From contig DQSN01000079.1 of NCBI GenBank assembly GCA_015663245.1, positions 1 to 32,552 of the forward strand: 32,552 bases of DNA, read 5' to 3'. Source of the stretch: Leucothrix mucor. GTDB taxonomy: Bacteria > Pseudomonadota > Gammaproteobacteria > Thiotrichales > Thiotrichaceae. The notes under the pieces were generated by a model. That model saw only the letters and a program-made list of their open reading frames with translations. It was not told where the DNA came from and did no database searches. Both the position numbers and the translations under genes were made by a program. Positions 19,054 through 28,000 of the stretch are shown here, one piece after another (the first letter of the stretch is position 1; every line of letters starts with the position of its first letter).

Positions 19054-19152
19054 AAACATTCTTCATTGAAATACTTAATATTTATTCATAAGCATATAAA
19101 TGAAGAAAGTACCGCAAAGGGCTGGCGGTTATATCAATTAAAGTGGAGACTT

Positions 19153-19160
19153 AGGGATGT
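19153..19160 (+). promoter_or_regulatory. Candidate CsrA-binding site overlapping csrA start codon
   Basis: AGGGATGT matches ARGGAUGU core of the CsrA SELEX consensus; a second GGA lies in the SD (19145-19147). Confidence 0.45.
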
Positions 19161-19363
19161 TAATTTTGACGCGTAGAGTTGGAGAAACTCTTATGATAGG
19201 GGACGATATCAGCGTAACGGTTCTTGGAGTAAAGGGGAATCAAGTACGAATAGGTATTGATGCGCCAAAAAGTGTAGCTGTTCATCGTGAAGAGATTTAT
19301 AGGCGTATTCAAAATGAAGCGTTACATTTAGTCGATGTCGATGAGGAAAAATTTGCAAGTTAG
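19157..19363 (+). CDS. csrA: Carbon storage regulator CsrA
   Basis: [52 protein letters not shown]. Confidence 0.97.
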   Translation: MLILTRRVGETLMIGDDISVTVLGVKGNQVRIGIDAPKSVAVHREEIYRRIQNEALHLVDVDEEKFAS

Positions 19364-19434
19364 ATGATTGTAATTTATTGAGGGTGAAATTCCTCACTTC
19401 TCGCAGATACTATTTAATTACGTTATGATTATAG

Positions 19435-19474
19435 AAAGGAGCGTTGATTTAACTAAATCAACGCTCCTTTTGTT
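19435..19474 (+). terminator. Rho-independent terminator downstream of csrA
   Basis: AAAGGAGCGTTGATTT aact AAATCAACGCTCCTTT followed by T-rich tract. Confidence 0.88.
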
Positions 19475-19520
19475 GTTTTATGTTTTTACGTGATGACTGT
19501 TGTCGCATGGGGTGTGTTTT

Positions 19521-19943
19521 ATGTTGGACTATCTTTTCTTTAATCAGTTGGTTGCTGATAAGTTTATTGATTTTTTAAATCAAAATAAACTGGAGTGGAC
19601 GCAGGAAAGAGAAAAAATACAAAATGCAGTAGTTTTAAAAACCTCGGATGATATTACTGATGACTTATGGGACGCCTTAGATGATTTTTATGATGAATTA
19701 AGTGCTGAAGATTCGCAATTAAGTAATGCAAAAGCGATGTCTGAAGATGATACAGACACAGCAGGCGTTTATATTCAGCTGAAAAATGGTAAGCAAACCA
19801 TTGCTAAGGTTGATCCATTAATTATGAACCGTATGTTAGATGTGATTACTGTGGATGAGCTTAATGACTTTGTAGAAGCAATCGTGATAAGCGTCGAAGC
19901 ACCCGATGACTCCGCTATTTGTAAGAAAAAACCTCCTGAGTGA
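19521..19943 (+). CDS. Hypothetical acidic protein
   Basis: ORF opens at 19500; likely start MLDYLFFNQLVADKF at 19521. Confidence 0.7.
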   Translation: MLDYLFFNQLVADKFIDFLNQNKLEWTQEREKIQNAVVLKTSDDITDDLWDALDDFYDELSAEDSQLSNAKAMSEDDTDTAGVYIQLKNGKQTIAKVDPLIMNRMLDVITVDELNDFVEAIVISVEAPDDSAICKKKPPE

Positions 19944-19958
19944 ACGTGATCAAAGAAA

Positions 19959-20825
19959 CTACGGCGCGACACTCCAACCTAGTTTATTCCTTAAAATTGC
20001 ATAATAGTCATAGCCTTCAGGATGAATAAGCACAAGGTTATGTTTAGTTTGTCGAATCACAACTTTATCACCCGCACGTAGCTCAATATTGGCTTGTCCA
20101 TCAAAGGATAAGCGAGAATTCACCTCGCGGCTTGCGCATAAATCAATTTCAATAATCCCTTTATTACTTACCACAATTGGACGATTACTCAGCGTGTGCG
20201 GACAAATAGGAACAAGCACCACCGCCTCAAGACCAGGGTGTAGAATAGGTCCGCCGCCTGATAAAGAGTAGGCAGTAGAGCCTGTTGGCGTGGCGATAAC
20301 AATACCGTCAGCACGCTGACGATTAACAAACTTACCATCAATATGTGTATTGAATTCGATCATGCGAATATCATTACGCACATGTACCACTACATCATTG
20401 AGGGCGCTACCTTCACCTAATAAAGTATCGCCTCGATAGGCACAAGCATATAAAAGAGAACGAGACTCTGCGATGTATTTACCACTAAAAATATCATGTA
20501 ATTGCGCGGTGATTTGATCAGGGGATATATCCACTAAAAAGCCTAATCGTCCTAAATTTATACCAATAATAGGAATATCATACTCACTTAAAAAACGACC
20601 TATTTTTAATAAAGTACCATCACCTCCAACCACAATAGCAATATTGATATTGGCGATAATCTCTTTATCATCAAGAGCTTTTAAGTCTAAAAATTTAGCA
20701 GATGTTTTGTCCACAAAAACAGGAAAATTATGCTGCTCAAAAAAGTCATGCAGTGTTTTTAATGCAAGACTGATACGATCATCATTATCTTTAGAAAATA
20801 AACCAATAGCAGAAAAAGTAGTCAT
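19959..20825 (-). CDS. nadK: NAD kinase
   Basis: VVGGDGTLLKIGR, GINLGRLGFLVDI, DGIVIATPTGSTAYSLSGGGPILHP. Confidence 0.95.
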   Translation of the reverse strand: MTTFSAIGLFSKDNDDRISLALKTLHDFFEQHNFPVFVDKTSAKFLDLKALDDKEIIANINIAIVVGGDGTLLKIGRFLSEYDIPIIGINLGRLGFLVDISPDQITAQLHDIFSGKYIAESRSLLYACAYRGDTLLGEGSALNDVVVHVRNDIRMIEFNTHIDGKFVNRQRADGIVIATPTGSTAYSLSGGGPILHPGLEAVVLVPICPHTLSNRPIVVSNKGIIEIDLCASREVNSRLSFDGQANIELRAGDKVVIRQTKHNLVLIHPEGYDYYAILRNKLGWSVAP

Positions 20826-20920
20826 AGTGATTGTGTCATTATCTCAGTCTTGACAGGAAGAGGCTCGATTGCAATTATGAACCGTAAATACTGTAATATC
20901 ATATCAGGAACATACACTTT

Positions 20921-21979
20921 ATGCCCAACCACCAACACGACTTGAATGATCGCGCTAAGCATTTGTTAAAAGTGCTAGTGGAAGGCTATATTGAAGGTGG
21001 TCAACCAGTGGCATCCACCGCATTAGCCCGCCGTAGCGGTTTGAAACTCAGCTCGGCAACCATCCGCAATGTGATGGCATCGTTAGAGAAAAAAGGTTAT
21101 ATCCACTCTCCACACACTTCCGCTGGGCGTGTCCCGACCTCGCGTGGTTATCGTTTATTTGTTGATACGATGGTGAATGTTAACCCACTCGATGAGCAAG
21201 TGTTAACCGCACTACAAGCGACGCTTAATAGTGCTCAGCAATCTGTAAATGGCTTAATCCAGTCTGCATCGGGAGTTCTTTCTGGTATTACTCAGCTTGC
21301 GGGTATCATCAGCGTACCTCGAACCGAGGCGCAAGCGATTAGACATATCGAATTTTTGCAACTCTCAGCCACGCAAGTATTAGTCGTGATGGTGATGGCA
21401 AATAATGATGTGCAAAACCGCATCATCCAAGTCGAAAGTGATTTCACCAGCTCCGAGTTGCAGCAATCAAGCAACTATCTCAATGAAGTATTAGTTGGCA
21501 AAGATATTCATCAAGCGCGTCGTATTTTGCTAAATGATATGAAACAAGTGCATGAGCACATGAATAAAATGATGGTTTCTGCCATTGAGCTAGGCGAAAA
21601 GGCTTTAGATTTAGCAGACAATAATAGCGTTGATGATAACTGCGTCATTGCAGGAAAAACTAACTTAATGGAATACGATGATTTAGGTGATATGCACAAG
21701 CTGCGGCAATTATTCTCCGCTTTTAATCAAAAACGTGACGTATTAAGTTTGCTGGATAAGTCTCTACAAGCTGATGGCGTGCAAATATTTATTGGTAAAG
21801 AGTCTGGCTACACCGTGTTTGATGATTGCAGCGTGGTAACTGCACCCTATCAATTAGGTGATAACCAGATTGGTGTCTTAGGCGTGATAGGCCCTAAGCG
21901 TATGCAATATGACAGAGTAATTCCTGTGGTTGATGTGACGGCTAAATTACTCAGCGCAGCATTAAATTCAAAAACCTAA
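20921..21979 (+). CDS. hrcA: Heat-inducible transcription repressor HrcA
   Basis: N-terminal wHTH SSATIRNVMASLEKKGYIHSPHTSAGRVPTSRGYRLFVDTM; divergent from nadK. Confidence 0.95.
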   Translation: MPNHQHDLNDRAKHLLKVLVEGYIEGGQPVASTALARRSGLKLSSATIRNVMASLEKKGYIHSPHTSAGRVPTSRGYRLFVDTMVNVNPLDEQVLTALQATLNSAQQSVNGLIQSASGVLSGITQLAGIISVPRTEAQAIRHIEFLQLSATQVLVVMVMANNDVQNRIIQVESDFTSSELQQSSNYLNEVLVGKDIHQARRILLNDMKQVHEHMNKMMVSAIELGEKALDLADNNSVDDNCVIAGKTNLMEYDDLGDMHKLRQLFSAFNQKRDVLSLLDKSLQADGVQIFIGKESGYTVFDDCSVVTAPYQLGDNQIGVLGVIGPKRMQYDRVIPVVDVTAKLLSAALNSKT

Positions 21980-22080
21980 GTTCAAAACATTAAATCCTAC
22001 TATTACACTTCCCACTTAGTTAAAGATACTTTCTAGGCTGAATATTTTCCTTAAGAGCTTGGGGAATGTAATACTTCACA

Positions 22081-22917
22081 CTAAATTATTGCTGTCCACG
22101 TAGTCGAAACGCCCAATATAATCAACAACGCAAAAGCAGTGCGGCGCATATTAATATCACTAAGTGGTGGTGGGTATTTTTTACCTAACCAAGTAAATAA
22201 AAACACCACAGGCAAACTATACAGCGCAAATAATAAAATCTCTGTAGTGATATAACCTTGCGTGCCAATAACTCCAATACGTGTGATGGAGCCAATCATA
22301 AAAGTCATCAACAGCGTGTTTTTGATAGCTTTAATCGTCAACGGTTGCTTGTAGAGATAATAAATTAGCGGTGGGGCGCTAGTGCTAAATAAGCCACCCA
22401 TAACGCCTGATGATGCACCCGCTAATAGTGTGATATATGACGGTGAAAGCTGTTTTGTAGGATGAGGCTTTAGCATTAACAAAATACCGCCAAGCATAAT
22501 CACGATGCCAAGTATAAGTTGCAATAACTGGGTGGATGTTTTATCTAAGAAATACAGCAACGCAAGACCAGCAAATAGTGCGGGGATAAACCCAACCATA
22601 ATAATGCGTATAAGTTGCCAATTTATATGATGATGGCTTTTGTACACCGCGAGCACCACATTGGTAAACCCTGTTAGGCTAATTACTGCTGCAATAAAAG
22701 AAATAGGCATCAACTGCAATGAGGCAGTGATACCCATAATAATCAGCCCCATAGCGAAGCCTGTTACCGTCTGAGTATAGGCGCCAATCGCGATGGCAAA
22801 AAGAAAGATGAAGATAGTTTGTTCGTTCACGTCGTTGGCTTTTATTTGAAAAGGGCAGGGAGTGTTGCACAGGCAATAGGGCGTAACAAGTAAAAAAGGA
22901 TTTAAGAAAAATGACAT
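22081..22917 (-). CDS. Sulfite exporter TauE/SafE family protein
   Basis: Multiple TM; IGAYTQTVTGFAMGLI and AGASSGVMGGLFSTSAPPLIYYLY. True start may be internal (GTG at 22830). Confidence 0.82.
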   Translation of the reverse strand: MSFFLNPFLLVTPYCLCNTPCPFQIKANDVNEQTIFIFLFAIAIGAYTQTVTGFAMGLIIMGITASLQLMPISFIAAVISLTGFTNVVLAVYKSHHHINWQLIRIIMVGFIPALFAGLALLYFLDKTSTQLLQLILGIVIMLGGILLMLKPHPTKQLSPSYITLLAGASSGVMGGLFSTSAPPLIYYLYKQPLTIKAIKNTLLMTFMIGSITRIGVIGTQGYITTEILLFALYSLPVVFLFTWLGKKYPPPLSDINMRRTAFALLIILGVSTTWTAII

Positions 22918-23426
22918 ATATTATGGTCGATATAGAAGCAGATGGTCCCATTCCCAGTGATTATTCGATGGTGAGTTTTGGTGCAGTTATTGTTGAGTCA
23001 TCGCTTACACGTAGCTTCTATGGACAATTAAAACCGATCTCGGAGCAATGGGTTCCTCAAGCTTTGGCAGTGAGTATGCATAGCCGTGAAGAGACCTTGA
23101 GTTTTGATGACCCATTCAAGGTAATGACTGACTTTGCAGGGTGGATAAAGCAAGAGTGTGGCAATAGCCGCCCTATGTTTATATCGGATAACAATGGTTT
23201 TGATTGGCAATTTATCAATTGGTACTTCCATCACTTTACAGGAGGTAACCCCTTTGGATACAGCTCTACCAACCTAGGTTCTTTGTATAAAGGCTTATGC
23301 GGTAATTTACATAAAAACTTTAAACACCTGCGTAAAACCAAGCACACACATCACCCTGTTGACGATGCTAAAGGTAATGCTGAGGCGATGTTGATACTCA
23401 CTCAGCGGTATGATTTGACAATTTGA
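22911..23426 (+). CDS. DEDD-type 3'-5' exonuclease
   Basis: MVDIEADGPIPSDYSMVSFGAVIVE, FDWQFINWYFHH, HHPVDDAKGNAEAML. Confidence 0.82.
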   Translation: MTYIMVDIEADGPIPSDYSMVSFGAVIVESSLTRSFYGQLKPISEQWVPQALAVSMHSREETLSFDDPFKVMTDFAGWIKQECGNSRPMFISDNNGFDWQFINWYFHHFTGGNPFGYSSTNLGSLYKGLCGNLHKNFKHLRKTKHTHHPVDDAKGNAEAMLILTQRYDLTI

Positions 23427-23470
23427 TATTATCTACAGTGAATGTGTTTATGTAGATATATCAATATATT

Positions 23471-25033
23471 TTATAAAACCTGCACCCGAAACTGAATTTG
23501 GCAAGAGGGTGTACCCGCCGCTGTATTGGCAGAAAGTTGCCCTGTTGGGATGATTTTAATATGCGTTACATTACTGTCTACACCATCTGCATCGGCAATG
23601 GGGGTATAGTTATAGCTTGTGCCACCATCATTGGAAAAGCTTACGCTATCTGTATTACTGCTTAAATTAATAAAATTGTATGCCAAGCCACTAGCGATAG
23701 CGCCATCGCTAAAGTTTACAGGACCACCTCCTGCGTTTATATCATTCACATAGAGAGCGGTTGTGCTAGGAATCACATCAATAATGCTGATTGAGTTATT
23801 GTCTGTTGCACTGTAACCATGATTTGAGAGGGTGATGGTGTATTCAATAATCGCCCCTGGTATTGCTTTAGGTGATGCTGTTCCATTCACAGGGTCTGAT
23901 ATGGTTTGACTGGTTTTTTTCATGGATATTTCTGGCAACTGCATTTCGGGTGTGCCAAGGCTTGCACTTATAATACTCCACTCAATATCATCTATTTTTA
24001 CCCAGCTGCGATAAGAGTTATCGGAAAAAAAGTTTGTCCGAAAGCTTATATTAATTGTTTGATTAGCATAGGGGGCTAGATCAAGTGATCCTCGCTGCCA
24101 GCCAGTATCAACTAATTCAGAGGAATATTGCTTGCGGCGTCCAATACCTGCTGTTGTGATGCTGAGAGCATTTCCTGTATTGGCAATATTTAATTGGGTA
24201 TGGTTTACGGGTGTATTGTTTATTGCTAGCTGAAAGAAATCATAACTAGCATTGTCATAGGCTTGTAGTTGAAAGAAAAAATCTAAACGACCCGTGTTTG
24301 TGGCAGGAATAGTGATGGACTTACTGAGGCGAATACTTTCTCTTGTGCCTCCCGCGCCATCCTCACATTTATTTCGATAACCTAATAAGTGCCATTTACG
24401 CCCTGTTGTTGAAGCAGGAGTATTGGTATTATTGGGGGAGGTATCTGCATTATTAATTGCTTGCTCACTGCATCTGATTGTACCGCTATATGTATCTCCA
24501 TAGCTGGTGTCATACACTTCATTGTTTTCCGCGCCATTGGCGTTGACATTACTAATGGTCCAATTGCTGGGTACTGAACCACTAGAGTGCTCAAAGTTTC
24601 CATTAATGGTTGCTTGGCTGTTTGCTCCTTTTGCCCCATTTTCAATCGTATCAAAATAAAGGTAGTAAGTTGTTGCGCCTGCATCTTCAAAAATAAATTT
24701 TATTTCACCTTGCCCGTTGGATGCTGCATCAATCACGCCGTTATAAATTCGGTCAGAAAATTCTTGTTGCAGTGATAGAGACTCATTTGGGCGCACGATA
24801 CGGGGAGAGTTATTATCAAATGTTCCTGTGACGCCTAGTTGTGTCATTAGCACATTAAAATTAACATCAAATTTTATGGTGCTATTGACGGCAGTATTAG
24901 CAGGTATAGTAATAGGTACACGGTAATGCCAATTTGGTGCAATATTAGGTGTGTTTGGATCGTACCAAGAGTAGCCAAAGAAACTGCCTAATGAAAGGAG
25001 TAGCAAGGTGAGTAGTTTTGTAAACTTTTTCAT
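23471..25033 (-). CDS. Secreted DUF11-like protein with possible DUF2341-like N-terminal domain
   Basis: Signal peptide MKKFTKLLTLLLLSLGSFFGYS; NWHYRVPITIPAN...; C-terminal KAIPGAIIEYTITLSNHGYSATDNNSISIIDVIPSTTALYV. Confidence 0.75.
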   Translation of the reverse strand: MKKFTKLLTLLLLSLGSFFGYSWYDPNTPNIAPNWHYRVPITIPANTAVNSTIKFDVNFNVLMTQLGVTGTFDNNSPRIVRPNESLSLQQEFSDRIYNGVIDAASNGQGEIKFIFEDAGATTYYLYFDTIENGAKGANSQATINGNFEHSSGSVPSNWTISNVNANGAENNEVYDTSYGDTYSGTIRCSEQAINNADTSPNNTNTPASTTGRKWHLLGYRNKCEDGAGGTRESIRLSKSITIPATNTGRLDFFFQLQAYDNASYDFFQLAINNTPVNHTQLNIANTGNALSITTAGIGRRKQYSSELVDTGWQRGSLDLAPYANQTINISFRTNFFSDNSYRSWVKIDDIEWSIISASLGTPEMQLPEISMKKTSQTISDPVNGTASPKAIPGAIIEYTITLSNHGYSATDNNSISIIDVIPSTTALYVNDINAGGGPVNFSDGAIASGLAYNFINLSSNTDSVSFSNDGGTSYNYTPIADADGVDSNVTHIKIIPTGQLSANTAAGTPSCQIQFRVQVL

Positions 25034-28000
25034 GGTTTGCTGTCCTCCATTATTTCTGTTTTTATTGTTGAGTCATTATCATAAGTCTTTAATTTGAGCG
25101 TTTCTTGATCGAACTTATAGAGAATCTGTGTAAAAAAGCCTTCAGCGGTATAGCTACTGGTATCAAACTCATTATCAGTAAAGCCTTCAAAGTTATACCC
25201 AAGACTGATCTTGGTATTTTTAGCAGGGGAAGCACTCACAGAGACACCTGCTACCTTTTCAATATTGTCATTCTCCCAGTCACGCGAATAGCCTGCATGT
25301 GCGCCAACCGCCCACATTTTGCTAAGTTTGTATTTTGCTTCGATAAGTCCCACATCCACAGTACTGTCTTCTTGTTGCTCTGCATCATTAGACGACATGA
25401 TGTGTTGTATACCGTGGTGTAGTCCTACTTCAAAGTCATCATTAATTTGCTTGTTAATGTGAATATTGTTGATGAGCTTTCTAGTTTGCGTATGCTCGGA
25501 GCCATTTTTATCTGTCTCATCAATATAATCGAGACGTTCAAGTACGCTATAACTAGCATCGAAAGGCTGCCATGCTGCGCCTAAACTGATAGTTGATTGT
25601 TGATGTTGCTCATTATTATGCTTGCTGGAGCGTAAACTTCTAATTTTGGCGCTCAGGTGTTTGCCTTCCGCTATTTGGTGATTTAGTTCTAGCTGTACAT
25701 TAATTTTATCTTCAAGATCACCATCACGGTGTTCAAAGCGTCCCGAGCTACTCCAGCTATTATTTTTCCATTTATACGCTAGGCTAGTGGCAATATAATC
25801 ATCACGGTTGCTACCATGTTCTTTTAAAGCATCGTCTGCCGATGTTGTCTGCTTGATGATTGAGTCAATGGTGGTAGCTTGATCAAGGCTAAAATCAATG
25901 AGTAAATGATCGCTTAACTTTGCATGCTGTGATAGCCCAACCAGCGCATAGGTATCTGATCGATCAACTTTATTTTCTCTGCTTAGCGATGTTTTTAGTT
26001 TTGCGCCTTGCCATAATGAGCTGCTGATACCCACGCGAGTACTTTGTGTGATGGAGTCGTCATCATCAGAAACTTCGTGCTCTGCAAAGAGATTAACTCT
26101 ATCGCTAAGAGCAACATCTAGCCCAACAATTGCTTTATCAGGATCATTGCTTGTGTGGTTTCTGCCTGCTATTTGCCTCTCAATATTGCCATGTAAAGTG
26201 GCTTTTCTGTCCTTTGTAGAAATGCTGCCACCCAATAGCAGTGCGGTACTGCCAGAACTATCGCTTACTGTGGTATTTTTAGATTGGCGCACTCCAATAG
26301 AGAGGTTGGAGTTCTCAAACTGTTTTTCAGCTTCGATTGAAAGACGCTGTGTAATATCATCATTTTGTAGGTTTGTTTGTTGTGAAATATCACCTTTAAT
26401 TTTAGTATTTGCATTGATTGTATAGCGACTACTTAGTCCTAGCTTTTGTGTTCCTTTTTCACTGGTTTTCTGTTGCCCTAAGCCAAAGTTAGCTTCTTGT
26501 TTGCGTATATAAGCAGTTGATTCTGTCTTTTCAGTGCTTTTCTTTATTTCAGCCAACCACGCACGCCCTTGAGATTTTTTGTTATCGCTTGTCGTTTGTG
26601 TTTGCGCTACTTCTGCATGTATTTCTGTATTTTTGCTAGGCTTATAAGTAAGGTCTAACCCCACAAGTCGACCTGTGGAGTCATCACTATTACCTTCTTG
26701 GATAATACTTAGGCCTGTTTCGAGCTTGTTATCATTAAACTTAGCCGCTACACGCCCACCTGCCACTAAATTTTTCTCATTATTGTCATCGCTTTCATAA
26801 TCGACCACAATAATATTGGTGTTTAGATTTTTATCGCGCCCAGCAATAGGAAATTTGAAGAATAGGGTGCGGCTGTCGTAATCAATATCGTAATCTTTAT
26901 GGCGCACCATCGTTTGTGAGGAAACAATTTTCCCAGAGTTAAGCTGGTCACGTGCCTCAAGGCGGATTACTTCACTATTTTGCACAATAGGACGGCTTAA
27001 ATGATACAGCCCTGATGTACCATCACCGATGATTTCATCACGTTGGTGACGCTTTTCGGTATAACTGGCAAAGAGGTTATAGCTAAATTTATCACCATGA
27101 TACTCACTGTGTAATCCATCTAAAATACGCTCGTAACGTGATAATTCAGTGACCGTTAAACCTGTGCGGTAATCCCCAAATAGTGCATAAAATTGGTTTT
27201 TTTCTAGTTTTAGATAAAGTTTGTGCGAACTACTGGTTTCATATTGGCTATTAGATTTGTCTGCATACACGGTATACCACGTATCGGGGTCAATATTGCC
27301 TTCAAGCTGTGCGCCATTTTCAGTATTTTTATGACGTTGTTTTGCACTATCGTAGGCGAGCGTTAAGAGGTAATCCCCCTTAATTCTACCTTTAGCAAAT
27401 AAAGCGAGTCGCCCATGCTTGTAGTTTTCAGCCTGATTTTTATCGATAAGTGTTTGCAGATTGCCACTCAACTTTTTATGGGCGAGTGTACCTTCTGCAA
27501 TACCAACCAGAATCCAGTTGCGTAGTTTAGGCTTTAACCATGCGTTAATATTTTGTGTTTTATTAGCCAAATTAAAATCAATACTAATCTGTCCTGAGCG
27601 TGTAGTAGGAGTAAGTTTGATATGAGCAATACCACCCTCCTTAATGTAATACTTGTAGTTGCCCTTTGTGCTGGACTCATCATCAACTGTGTCAGTATTA
27701 CTTTGCTGTGCAATATTGTAATCCCCAGCTTTAATACTAAAGTAGCCATGTGTATTCGCACGCATCGGAAAGCCGTCTTCATCTTTTATACGTAGCGTAA
27801 TAATGGGTGAGTTTTTCCCGTCCGCAATCAGCAATGATTCTTTTTCTAAATACTCAATATTAGAGGGTGTTCCCGAGAAGTGGATAGTATGCGTTTTACG
27901 CGCTATTTCTTTGCCGCTCTTATTGAGTAAAATAGCCGTCAAAATATTGTCGCGCTGCTTAATATTAATATCGACCCCACGCCAGCGACGAATGGTTACA

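Noticed and set aside
20826-20920. Search for a CIRCE element (TTAGCACTC-N9-GAGTGCTAA) between nadK and hrcA
   Set aside because: No matching inverted repeat seen in this intergenic region.
22911-22917. Overlapping divergent start codons of the TauE/SafE and exonuclease genes
   Set aside because: Probably an artefact of the longest-ORF start; TauE may begin at GTG 22830, leaving room for promoters.
26048-26425. 125-aa plus-strand ORF opposite the 1562-aa gene
   Set aside because: Antisense to a long coherent coding frame; low-complexity, no RBS; treated as shadow ORF.
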